A DNA stretch of 64,000 nt. It comes from Glandiceps talaboti (taxonomy: Eukaryota > Hemichordata > Enteropneusta > Spengelidae). Shown here in pieces: positions 36,227-48,210 of the stretch. The stretch spans positions 19,987,342 to 20,051,341 of the forward strand of contig NC_135549.1 in assembly GCF_964340395.1 (NCBI RefSeq), written 5' to 3'. Every line of letters starts with the position of its first letter. The first letter of the stretch is position 1. Made by a program: the position numbers and the translations under genes. The notes beneath the pieces were generated by a model, which was not told the origin of the DNA, searched no databases, and saw only the letters and a program-made list of their open reading frames with translations.

Positions 36227-37258
36227 TTACGATATGATGTTTACATGTCCTCAACCCCGTGACATGTACGACATATGCACCTGAACGCTGTGGGTACGTG
36301 ATTGAAGCATATGTCGAATATAAGATTTGTTGTGGTGTGTCTTATACGAATACTTGTCACATGCATCAATTTATATTAGACGATATACATCAACAATATA
36401 GAAGATCATTATAATCACAGGCAATCATGTGATGAATTTAGAATATGTTTATTTTCATAGATATGAAGCATATATTACATGTAAAAGATGTACATTTTTT
36501 GTAGCTAGTCTGATGTTCCTTTTGTTAACTTTTCAATCAACATCCTTACAATTTTAAGAGATTAGATGAAATTGTAACTGTGCGAATTACGACGTTTGTT
36601 TAAAGTAATGATACCAGCATTATTATTATTTCGGTTATATACGTCTACGGCTATATATTATGCATCACAATAATGGCAAACGTGATTTAAGAGTGAAAAT
36701 ATCGATAAATCTGTTCAATGAGTAATTGTTAAGTGACTTGTAGATAAAGGAAGTTCGACGACCATTTAGACATGTTTAAATGCAAATATAAGATTGTGCT
36801 AGACACAATGGATAATCTAAACATGTCGGAACACCAAGAAGTAGTCGCATGTTATCATGTTGGATTTGACACAAAGACCGAACTGTACAAGCACGCCATT
36901 GTTAGCCTGTCGCTTTATATTGAAATTTCATTTTCGATGTAGACGTTTCGACAAGTTATTAATAGGTAATCCATATGAAATATGTATCCCGGTATAAATA
37001 ATCATTCCCAATCGTTACAACTCGCTAACATTCATGCTTGATGAATAGTCAATATTTTAGACAACTGAGGACATGTAATTGAATTACCTTAAATGTCATA
37101 AAAAAAACTTATAAGTCGATCAATCTTGACAGTGCTCCTGAAAACTATTGTTTACACTATTTTTTCAACCTGCTGAAAATTTGTTTAACGAAAGACGAAA
37201 TGGAAGCTTTTAAGGTTTACTAGGAAAGTGGAAGAGAAAAGAGGTTATCTTGGACTAG
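36225..37258. other. No gene recognised
   Basis: AT-rich sequence without coding signal or repeats. Confidence 0.4.
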
Positions 37259-37278
37259 GCATCTCATCTCATCTCATC

Positions 37279-37374
<96 letters not shown>

Positions 37375-37380
37375 CACGTG

Positions 37381-37411
<31 letters not shown>

Positions 37412-37412
37412 G
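37259..37412. repeat. (ATCTC)n, (CT)n and (GTAT)n microsatellites
   Basis: A pentanucleotide start passes into about 90 bp of pure CT, then, after CGTGCACGTG, a GTAT array. Confidence 0.97.
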
Positions 37413-37442
37413 GGTAATTCAAATTCAATACTATATTATATA

Positions 37443-37863
37443 CATACTACTAAATTCATCGGAGCGTAAATGTATACCTTGAAAGGAAAAGGTTACGTTT
37501 GAGACAGAGATATATTATTCACAATATAATGTTACAAGTGGATTCGAAGCATCACGTGTCGACATTGATCAAACCCTGCTTTTATTGACTCAAGTGTCCT
37601 TGTAATTTGTATCTACTCAATTTAATTGTCAGATTACACCAACTCTTATATTTGACAAGATTTTAACGATAGACCAATCCTCAAATTACCGAAAGCTTAA
37701 CTTCATATGTACGACTTGGTGTAAATATCAAATCGGTCACGTTAACCCTCAATATCAAATACTGATGCGCGAAATAAAAGATGTCTTATAATATATCTCT
37801 GTCTCAAACGTAACCTTTTCCTTTCAAGGTATACATTTACGCTTCGATGAATTTAGTAGTATG
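37443..37863. mobile_element. MITE-like element with ~75-bp terminal inverted repeats
   Basis: Left arm 37443-37517 and right arm 37789-37863 are complementary with about one mismatch over 75 bp; the outer end reads CATACTACTAAATTCATCG. The 270-bp interior has no ORF. The near-identity of the arms suggests recent activity or conversion. The target-site duplication is not clear, so the superfamily is unassigned. Confidence 0.75.
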
Positions 37864-38268
37864 GTCGACGACACTTTCTTACATGTAAGTGTTTTGAATA
37901 GCGTAACGCTAAGGTTGAATATCCCACTGTCCCATTGATTTCCATGTATATCAAGTATTCTTGGACAGAAGTTGACCAAATATGTAGTGTACGTAATGAA
38001 TTACATTCACTAGAAGTAGAACAGGTACAGGTTGCCTAATCAATACAGGGTACATGGTGACTCATACAGTAGGTTTTCACAAAGTCGGCAATGATTTAAG
38101 TAGACATTGGTGACGCGAAAATCCAATTCCCATTTCAACTTGCTGTTGATTAGCACTGTCTCTGCAATTTTAGCCTGTGTTGTTGTGATCTATGATCTTT
38201 GATTGTTGTATATGTCAATTTTTGATCTGATTGACTGAAAGTGATTTTCCATATATACACTTTGGATA

Positions 38269-38452
38269 TTTCTTTTCTATTCTATTCTATTCTATTCTAT
38301 TCTATTCTATTCTATTCTATTCTATTCTATTCTATTCTATTCTATTCTATTCTATTCTATTATATTATATTATATTCTGTTATGTTATATTATATCATTT
38401 TATAATATATTATATTATATTATATTGTATTGTATTGTATTATATTATATTC
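38269..38452. repeat. (TTCTA)n pentanucleotide microsatellite
   Basis: Perfect TTCTA repeats to about 38361, then TTATA/TTGTA variants. The resulting frame is artefactual. Confidence 0.97.
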
Positions 38453-39138
38453 TAAGCCTCCGTTTTCTTAACATTATCCTTATTACTTATCCTTTGACTT
38501 TGGACTGCCTTTGTGGTAACATCATGAAATTCCCTTTCCGGATTTACTGTCATCAATCTATTTGGTTGAAGACACTAAATAAATTCAAAGTGAACAGTGT
38601 TTTTGTGTCATGTCTTTCAAAACATTTTATACAGTAAAAGATATATGCCCACTGCATTTGTTTCCATATTAGTAAATCATCTTGGCCTAATGTTGATGTT
38701 GCGACGGTTTAATTTATATTTGTGTATGTACATGCGCGCGTGTCACAAATCAAGAGCCAATTCAGATAGAAGTGTAAAGATAATTTATTATAAACTAACC
38801 ATCATTATATGCTCCAGCTCCTTGCTAAGTTTAAGTTCCTATTACTGTAAATAAATGTATAGTAGGAAATAAGGGCAGGGGACTTGCACCTGTAGTGCTA
38901 CCAATTCTTGTTGCAAGTTTGGGACGTCTTGTTTAAAGAATGCTTAGCTTTTAGCTTTTAATTTTACAACACACACATGTAATACATGTACATTACAACT
39001 TGGAGAGCTGCCGCATTATAAGGGCAATAGCAGGGTAACATAAATTCTGAATCAATTATATACAAAGAAGTTGTAGAGATCTAATAACATGGTTATTATT
39101 ACTTCTTTTAATTATTTAAACATGAGCTAGCATTTTTT

Positions 39139-39455
39139 CTTCCATCGTTTACTCCATAACGGCTTGCTCAATTCAAACGAAATTTTGAAGACGTATTCCG
39201 TAGAGTAATGGCAAGACTTGATTAGGTTTTGGTAAAAATCCCGTGAAAATTAATGAGCAATTTATGTAATTAATGATTTTCGGTAATTAGGCTATATGTC
39301 AAGAATGCACGCTTAACTTCAAATTCATTATAACTTGGTACACACATTTGCGATACCAAAGCGCACCTGTCCTGAAAATATTACTAATGTAGCTTTTAGT
39401 TTTAATAAGTTATTGGCATATTTTCGATTGGCCACAAAAAAGAAAAAAATAGTTT
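39139..39455 (-). repeat. Dispersed repeat R1, reverse copy A
   Basis: Reverse-complement match to 17036-17400. Landmarks are TCCATAACGGCTTG, CAAGACTTGATTAGGTTTTG, TTTGCGATACCAAAGCGCAC and AATATTACTAATGTAGCTTT. It sits head to tail with copy B. Confidence 0.65.
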
Positions 39456-39470
39456 CTCGTCAGGAAATGT

Positions 39471-39775
39471 CGTCTAAAACACGACTGGCTCAATTCAAAT
39501 GAAATTTATTGCATGTGTTCTGTAGGATAGTGACAAGAACTAATTAGGTTTCGGTAAACATCCCAAGAATATTAACGAGAAATTTACATAATTAATGGTT
39601 TTCGGTAATTAGGCTTTATCTCAAGAATGCACACTTCAAATTAAATATAATTTAATACATGCATTTGCGATACCAGAGCGCACTTGTCCTGAAAATATTA
39701 TTGGTGTAGCTTTTAGTTTTAATAAATTATTGTCATATTTTTGTAGGCCACTAAAAAGGAAAAAATATTTTCTCG
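39471..39775 (-). repeat. Dispersed repeat R1, reverse copy B
   Basis: Tandem neighbour of copy A in the same orientation and about equally diverged from 17.0-17.4 kb. Both end in the same GAAAT/GTCTAAA words, which suggests a tandem duplication rather than two insertions. Confidence 0.65.
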
Positions 39776-39789
39776 TCAGGAAATGTTGT

Positions 39790-41914
39790 CTAAAGTGGTA
39801 CGACGATGTGCTTATTTTTTTTTTTACATTCTCAACAAATGTCATAGTACATGTTGTGGTTGGCCAGGAGATCACTAACAGCAATGGGCAAATAGCAATC
39901 AATGAGAAAAAAATAACTTATTACATATGTTCTGTTGTATTCCAACAATTGTATCTTGTACACTGCTCGAATCTTCATGTACGGCATATCATATCACTAC
40001 TAAAATCAAGTGCAAACGAATAAGGTAGAATTATACCAGCACAGGTTAAAAGTCGAAGTAAACAATTTTATAAGAAACATACAATAATATACACAAAATG
40101 TATATAATTGCTGTAAAAAATAGTACTGTCTTTCAATGTGTGACTTGAATTGAACATCGCCATTCAAACCCATGTAGTTTTACACTGGTATTATGCAGCC
40201 AAGTGATGTGTGAGATATAGTGTCTGAAGTGTGGTAGCAGATAGACTTTCGACATTCTCTCACATACACTATTAGTTTAAGGTTTAGGGTAGACTTTTGA
40301 CTTTTAGCTCAAAGGACACTGAACTGCCTTAAGATGTGATCAGGAGATAGCTTGTCTGTCTTGAAATAAACAGAGCAATGTTTTTAAAAGAAGTTTAAAG
40401 CTTATAAATTCAATGTATGTGGCGTCAGAATAGTTAAAACTTTTCATGGACTTAACCTGATAATGGGGTCACTGTCCGGATTAAGGATTTAATGTACAGT
40501 ATTCCGGTATTATTATTTAGTAAACGCAACACATCACACGTTTAGCCATTACCTTACATTACCCTGTCTAAAATGTCACCACTTTGTACGTTGTCACTGT
40601 ACACACTGTATATTTATTTGACTGGTTTCACGCGTCGTTTAATGTAAAGGTATACATTCCGACAGGAAGAAGCACATTTTTATTTGATCTGGACAGACGC
40701 CATTAGGAATAAAGTCATTCATATACCAAAGATTAGCTTTTGCAATGCTCTAGAAAATACCCGCACAGAGACAGTCGTTGATATACAAAGGCATATGTTG
40801 ACCATGACTTGAACGTCACGGTGATAGATGTGGTCATTTCTTGTCCATTCAATTTAGAACAACCGTATACAAATGTTCAAAGAGTTTCGATATAGGAGAG
40901 TAGTAGGTAACAAATCGCATGTCTTGCAAGTAAGCAATGCCATGTCGTCAGATCGTCACTACACGTTATAAGGGTTAGTTTCAAAGTTCAGTTATGTGCA
41001 AGTAGAGTGTGGGGACGTTTGCTTTTTCAACATTTCTGATTTTCGAAAACGTCAGTTGTTAATTTGAGTTCTACAGTCATGAAAGAAGTTGCATAGTTAA
41101 GCTCATATTACAAATACTTTACGTATAGTTAAAATGTGATTTTTGTCAATGCTTCTCCGTCAATTTTCTACGTGATGGGAATAGTTGTCGACTGTGGTCA
41201 GAATCATTAATATTTCTATTTTCATTCGATAAACGATTCTTGCAATAACAGTTATTTGCGATAGAAGGTTATAAGGGCAAGCATAATTTCACAATAATAA
41301 CGACCCTTCATAGCCCTGGTAAAATTAAACACATTCTGACGACCAATCTCTTATTTTGTGGTAATATTGAGTTACATGCGGAGGTTAATATAATACCTAT
41401 GTGTACCGTAGGCATTTACAACTAAATGAAACGAGATTTAAATTACTTGGACGAGAGCTGTCATGAATAAAAATATGTAATATTTGGAATATTTTCAAAT
41501 GTGTTTTGACATTTAAAGTCATTTGATTTATATTACTATTCGAACTTAGTTTTTTTCTTAGATTTCAGTTATTACACATACTGATAACATAGGCATCCTA
41601 TCAGATAGATTTATTTACAATACATAATGTTTTATCATACACAAACTGGGCATCATAATGCAATCTTTAATTCCACAGTCATACACCAAAAGCCTGAGTT
41701 AAAAGGGAATATACAGTCATAAGTTAGAATGACAGTTATCGATGTTGGATGTAATGGCAAACGCAATCCATAGCAATCTAAAAATCTAAATAACATTTTT
41801 ATGAATGATTGCCTTCTAGATAACTGAAATTTAATAGGTTATATATCAGACAATTTGTTGAATCGTTCTCTATGTTAAGGTCTCTCTCGTTATTACATCA
41901 ATTTGTAATGAGAG

Positions 41915-41918
<4 letters not shown>
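39790..41918. other. No gene recognised
   Basis: AT-rich sequence without coding frames or repeats that I can support. Confidence 0.4.

Positions 41919-41919
<1 letters not shown>

Positions 41920-42000
<81 letters not shown>
41920..42000. repeat. (AT)n microsatellite, left flank of the HHR element
   Basis: Pure AT tract ending exactly where the HHR element begins. Confidence 0.97.
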
Positions 42001-42002
<2 letters not shown>

Positions 42003-42147
42003 CTCGTTGAGTATCAATCTGCTAAGACAGTGCTCTATACCGAAGTGGCAGAGCGCAATAGTTTTGGTAGTACAGAGCAGTTGTCTGATGATCGCGCAAT
42101 GCGTGAAACTCCGAGTTACAACCAAGAAAGAGTTCCAGTACTACCAA

Positions 42148-42153
<6 letters not shown>
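42001..42153 (+). mobile_element. Fold-back HHR microelement in (AT)n
   Basis: A 153-bp unit between two (AT)n tracts, built as inverted tail (42001-42073), 6-nt spacer, HHR, forward tail (42123-42153). The inverted tail is the complement of the tail at 7788-7860 with few changes. ATAGTTTTGGTAGTAC (42058-42073) and its exact complement (42138-42153) form 16-nt arms around the ribozyme. No ORF. I infer a collapsed PLE end or a retrozyme-like element. Confidence 0.72.
42080..42122 (+). ncRNA. Type I hammerhead ribozyme, intact
   Basis: Stem I GUUGU/ACAAC, 5 bp (42080-42084 with 42118-42122); CUGAUGA 42085-42091; stem II CGC-GCAAU-GCG (42093-42103); GAAA 42105-42108; stem III CUC/GAG plus A-U (42108-42116); cleavage expected after GUU at 42117. 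Every invariant core position is present. The 16-nt arms outside would extend stem I after an internal loop. Short stem III suggests folding as a dimer or with help from the long stem I. Confidence 0.85.
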
Positions 42154-42235
<82 letters not shown>

Positions 42236-42236
42236 C
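42154..42236. repeat. (AT)n microsatellite, right flank of the HHR element
   Basis: Pure AT with an ATAC interruption near the end, continuous with the 3' arm of the element. Confidence 0.97.
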
Positions 42237-43360
42237 TAATTGAGATGTATATAAAATTTATGTTTACTCTCTAGTTGTTTTGTGACTAACTTGCTTTCAC
42301 TGTTAACATTGTTTACAGATTGAGTACATTGAAAGAACCAACATACTGGACTGGTATTTAAAACAAACATAACAGTATACTTTAACACTTGATATGGATG
42401 CTGTAAACGATAGTTGGAATTTGGCAAGCAGGGAACACGCTTTAGGTGGGGGTTATGAGCTGCATTACTATGTAAATGTTACATATACGTATACTCTGCA
42501 CCCTGTGGACGATCGCATTGGCTGGAAGTTCAACAAACTCAGTATCCTTTTACAAGTCCTTATGTAACATTATGATGCAGTTATACGTAGACTGGTTGTT
42601 AATTTCGATAATCAATGTAGGCGCACTGCGATACGTGGTTAATGTTTCACGTTTGGGTTATACTTAGAGGTGTATATTTCACATCACGTTATGTAATTAC
42701 CATAATCTTGCTGACTCTGGCTAGTGTTACTATTGTAGTGTAAGTTTTCTTACTTTTCAAACATTTCTTTTATTTGTTGATTAATAGGTATCGCATTGGA
42801 TTTCTGCAATAGCGGATTATTTTTAAGTACAAGTCAGTTATTCGGCCTCACCTGAGTGATTATTTAGCGAAATCTTGTTAGCTTTATTTTCACCATTTGT
42901 ACTTACGTAGAGTTCAACGTATATATGTGAGATGTATTATACAGAAATGTAGAAGTGCAAAGTTGATTGCTAGTGCTTCTCTGGAGATATTGTATGAGGT
43001 GAGTGTCCTTTAACATTCAAGTGCATAAAATGCTACAAGTCTATATAATTAGACATCGTCTGCGTCTGCAGTGAACACATTTCACATAAAAGTATTATTC
43101 ACATGTCCAGGCTATGACACTCAAATGTTATGTCAATATCAATAATGCCTTTGTCTCGCACTTCACCAAACGTTATATTTGTAGGAAAGCATTTTACGTG
43201 GAATATTCACTGTGAGGAAAGAGAAAGACGTACACGTGGTATATTGCACATACAACCTCATAATCTTGATAAATAATGCAAATATTGCAGTCCTTTCAAA
43301 GTTTAATCTTGCCTGTATTCAGTCATTCAGTCTCTGTAGGGCTGTATATATAGGTTGATA
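42237..43360. other. No gene recognised
   Basis: AT-rich sequence. The 63-codon frames on either strand here have no motif. Confidence 0.4.
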
Positions 43361-43970
43361 GTAATGATATTCAGTACTTCGACCATATTCATATACAAAC
43401 GTTAATATTAACTTGTACCGTCCTGCTAGATATGGGCAAGTAAACCATCTTATAAAATACCTCTGGTATCAGAGCTCACTGAAAGTTCCCTAACGAAGAT
43501 ACAAACTTTACCTATCATTTCACTGAAAACTATACATCCGACTACACTTATTATACTGACTGCAGATGATAACCCACATATGCCAAATTGCATAAATGTA
43601 TAAACCATTCTATTACATTGACGTCACTGTTGGCATAATTGTATGAATTCATTTAATCGACCATACGTATTTGCTCATTACTTAAAAATGAGATATCGGT
43701 GTATTAAACGTAAGTGATACTATAATGTACATATTGGTATCTTAAATTATTGAAATTACACCGGATTTTTTATATCTCTTTTCTCTACGATACCTTGTCG
43801 TAATCATTGTATTCATTCGAAAATTTGAGCATTAACATCCAACACACCGAATGATTTTATTTTACGATATGTTTATGGGACTGAGTTATAACCAGAAACT
43901 GTCCATGATATTTCGTAACACAAATAATTTGTCTATATAGACTATGACCATGGTCCTTGAATTTCACACA
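43361..43970 (+). repeat. Diverged local duplication, copy 1
   Basis: Co-linear with 44756-45350 in the same orientation. Shared words: TATTCAGT, ATTCATA.ACAAACGT, CTGCTAGA.ATG, AGTAAACC, CTACGATACCTTGTC, GATATGTT.AT.G.ACTGAGT, and GTGATATTTCGT (TGATATTTCGTAACAC). Overall divergence is clearly higher than in the 14.5/16.3-kb pair. Confidence 0.55.
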
Positions 43971-44755
43971 AAACAGGTGTCAATTGAAACATTTACCTAA
44001 ATTACAAAACGTCATGCAAATACTAGAACAAGATATACTGATGTGTATTCAGCAGTATACGTCAGGTATTGCCTTTAGAATTTAGAATTTATGAACGCAT
44101 CAATATTTTAAAAATATTAATTCAAATATGCAATAAAATCTTAATGAGCTCAGTGATTACATACATGTATATCAAGTATACGTTTATCAGGAGTCAATGT
44201 AACGATGAGAAAGCAATATTTATCATTTATCATTTTTTATCTATCATTTTATTGATATAAGATGTAATATCAACATTGGACAGAGCTTATCTATCATTTT
44301 AAATTCTTTCAAAATGATGTAATTTAAATAATTCCTCGCATTTTTTTGTTTAATAGTTTTTAACAATTTATTTCCACATTGATTTATTATGACGTAGACG
44401 GCTTTGTAACAATGGTATCATCTGATAAAGAGTGACAATAAAAAATCATCATTAACCTAGCACTCAAGGTGTATACCATTTGAGTAACACAGATCTAGAA
44501 CTTATGAAACGACTTTGACACGATCATACTTCACTGACGCAGAGGATGTTTAATTATCCCGATACTGGTAAGGTTTTACACCCTGATTGAGAATGACTTA
44601 TCACCTCACAAAATGTCATCTTTGTTCAGAATCACAAATCATCTTATATTGTAGTCGAGAGTCTAGTCCTTCGCTTAATCTTACCTAGCTTACAAACTGT
44701 GATGGGTTCATTCATTCACGAATTTCAAGTTTCTAAATGACCGTATATTCGGGAG

Positions 44756-45350
44756 TAATACATTAAATATTATTCAGTTCCCCAATCAGATTCATACAAA
44801 CGTAATCGCTAACCGTACTGCTAGAAATGTGTAGTAAACCGTCGTACATACCTTTGGTATCTTCGTTCACTAGAAGTGTTCTAACGCTGATCGAAACCAT
44901 GGATGTTTAAAATTATCATTCCAGTGCAATCTATGCACCAGACAACACATGACATTGACACCAATTGACCATCCATAGACTTTGTTACACAAAATACTAG
45001 TATGTAGATTATTATCAGGAATTATATATTGACCTTATATTTTTTTCAAAGTCAATTAATCAGCTATAAGAACGTACATATTACTTGTGTGTTTCAGGAT
45101 GTAATAAGTGTAAGTGGTATTATGCTAAACCAATATTTTTGTGTCTGATAATTTTTAAACTGCAAGGACCTTCTAAAGATCTGTGCACTACGATACCTTG
45201 TCACAAGTATACTGATTAGATTATAGAGCAAGTTTTCATATTAAGATATGTTGATAGAACTGAGTGACCAGAAATTATCCGTGATATTTCGTTACACGTC
45301 ATGTGTATATATAGGTATAGACTGGAACTACTATATTCTTCAAGCTCACA
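44756..45350 (+). repeat. Diverged local duplication, copy 2
   Basis: Partner of 43361-43970, about 1.4 kb downstream. No ORF survives in both copies, so nothing suggests a duplicated gene. Confidence 0.55.
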
Positions 45351-48030
45351 TTTCATGAAAACGACTTCCATTTAGTCATAAGCCTGGTATTGCTATACAA
45401 ATGTTGAGTTTATAGATAATAGTTCAACAACAATAACCATTTAGATGTACATATCTATATATTTTGCGACTTATATATCCTTAAGACATTATGATCAATA
45501 ATCGCATTGAAAGTAATGTTTCAACCAGACAATAATACTAAAGCATTGATACAATTTATAGCAGGCGTAAAGACCTTTCGTTCAATTACATAGTTCAATA
45601 GGTAATGGAAACTTCTTGAGTCAAACGAACTTACATCGAGTATATGCTTCCCTGGGTGAATTCTAAGATATGAAAACAATATTTACCTGCCAAAAGCCTG
45701 ATTGTACAAAATTTAATCGTTTGTGTTTGATTTAATATTGCTTATTATGTCAACAAGGAATGTACATGGAAAACGTGTCAGAGGATCATGTATACACTAT
45801 TCATAATACCTTAGAGCGTTCTTTTCAATCTCTATTGTGTTGTCATCTTGCTTTCCTCTATACTGACCTTCTTGACCCATAACACACCAGGAAAAGGAAG
45901 AAAAATCAATTAATTTTACTTCGTGTAAGGCAGAATACAGATGAGTATAGATAGTGTGGCATATTAACATACGCTTCGCCCATTGCTTTAGTATTAACAT
46001 ATTTTATTATGTTTATAGTATCAGGGCCATAGACTAGACTAGACTAGTTCTGTTTGAACTATTTCTATGGCCCTCACCAGGTACAGTTTTTCTTTTCTTT
46101 TCTTCTCAGTTGTGTATCAGTTTCCCTTTGTGTCTGGTGAAAATAAATAATTTGAAATAAGGAAAAATATATGCACTATGAAATTGTATATATATATATG
46201 TTATCACTTGCATCATGTCCAACTAAAATACATTTTTGAAGCTGACAACGACTATATGCTAAACAATGGTTATTAACTGGTAAATTTGTGAAGTCCATAC
46301 ACAAATATTGGGGAAGTCATCAATAAACAACGACTTACAAATTATTTCAGAATGTTACCAAAGACATTGGAGCACATCTGCCTAAGCAATAGAATTGACC
46401 TGTCATTGTACGTAATAAATTATGTACTCGAAACATTTATAGATGTTATGTTTTAGAAAATGGTTTTTAGAGTACACTCTTCCCGCAAGAAGCACACAGT
46501 AACACAAACATATACAGTCGGCACATATGCTGCTCAACATTGTGTCTAACATTTAATAGGCCACGGATTGTTCAGTCAGTATGGTCATAAAATATGAATA
46601 TACGTTTAATAATAGGTTACCACCACCAGCAGTGAAATGTAACTTGTATCGTAGGACGTGTGTAGAACTAAAAAAAAAGACAACTCGTGTTTGGCTACCA
46701 GCTCTAAATTGCAGTTGGCACGATGCGTTGCTGAATGTGCTGATTCACAAGTATATGCATTGAGAATGAATTAAGAACAACTGGAAGTATAACACAGTGG
46801 ACAGCTGTACATAATTCCAAGTAAGATGTGCTGTCACCCTTGCTAACAGTTAGTGGCTGTCAATATAAAATGTTGGTTATTCAGTGTCGCGGTACGTTTC
46901 GCTGTAACTTATTCACTAGGTAAAATAAAATTGTTTGTTTCCGATAATCTGATCCTAGTTTAAGCCGCCGACCCTAACAATTGTTTAAACATTTCCAACA
47001 AAAAATTAAGAAACTCTTTGTCTTCTTGGTCTTTATGTTTGACTATCCCCCCCCCCCCAATGATGTCTGTACATGTACATATTTCATCAAATTTATCACA
47101 GAAAGGGTATTCTGACCGACATTTCGTTTGTCTTTGAGTGGAGACAATATTTTTTATAAAATCAATTAAAAAGGTAAAGTTAAAAAAAAATCACGACCTA
47201 CGTATCCTATTTTCTGAGACCATGTAGTCGGAAACACACAATTATTTCGCCTTAAGGGAACGTTTGTGGCAACTCGTGTTTCAAAGTAATATACAGAAAA
47301 CAGTTTACATAAATGATTCGGTATCGTGAAATGCCCTCTAACCAAATACGTTCAATGTAGCTTTATACAGAAGCGAATCTCCAAATATATGCCATCAAGA
47401 AACATAAAAGAAACTCACAGTAATGAGAGTGAACACTTACAACATCTGATAATTATATCTTATTTCACATTTATATACTGGTAATGTGTATATTTGTATT
47501 GCCTTAAAAGGGAATGTTCCATCATGCAGGTTAGCCGTCAATTTCCTACAAGATATACCACGTCAGCTTCATGGCAAATGAATTACACAACCAATTCGTT
47601 GCCTAGCAACTCGAATTACATAAATTGGAACAAAACGATATGTTTCATATTTATGTATCAACCACTCTTCTCATTGCCGACAAACTAATGTTGAAGTCAA
47701 TCACAGAACCGTTTATTCCTTAGAACACATTTCCGGTATTATAAAAAAATCAAAGACGGTCTTTACAGGGCATTTGAGCCATCGAAATGTATTTCATACT
47801 ATCATCATGAGTTCAAAATAATCGTGAAATCTATCTACAAGATAATTACATTTGGTTGTATAATGTTTTTTCTGGGGATTCGAACTATCGACAGTTAAAG
47901 ATGATACACATATTAATTCGATAGCTAATGTCTTTGACAAATTTATAACCATGACAAACTAAGATGCAACTACGTCACGTACATTTAAGTAAATCATGTT
48001 ACTACAATACTGGCATACAAAGTCCAATCT
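45351..48030. other. No gene recognised; one hairpin with LINE-like tail
   Basis: AT-rich. At 46023-46074 AGGGCCATAG pairs with CTATGGCCCT around a GACTA repeat, and 46120-46160 ends in GGTGAAAATAAATAA, which could be a truncated retroelement tail. A C11 run is at about 47047. Confidence 0.35.
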
Positions 48031-48210
48031 GATTAAAATGTGATACAGTGGTGAAAGCGGCTAGATGTCTTTACTTACCTCTATTTCCATCGTTTTGTGA
48101 CGTTTGTTTTGTTCCGAGTGATCACCGCCTTCCGACCCGGAACAAACCAAATGACACAAAAGGAAGGAAATAGAGGCTCAAGCCGCTTTCACTAAATCGC
48201 ATTTTAATCA
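48031..48210. mobile_element. Fold-back element, MITE-like
   Basis: Arms of about 80 bp: GATTAAAATG.GAT, GTGAAAGCGGCT, CCTCTATTTCC, TTTTGTG and TTTGTTCCG on the left (48031-48118), with their complements on the right (48128-48210). The centre is about 10 bp. Arms differ at several places and by small indels. Non-coding. Confidence 0.65.

Noticed and set aside
42498-42525. GGACGATCGCATTGG as a further hammerhead core
   Set aside because: Lacks CUGANGA and GAAA boxes on both strands.
47873-47890. B-box-like sequence (minus strand GTTCGAATCC)
   Set aside because: No A box or cloverleaf can be built upstream, so this is not supported as a tRNA or tRNA-derived SINE.
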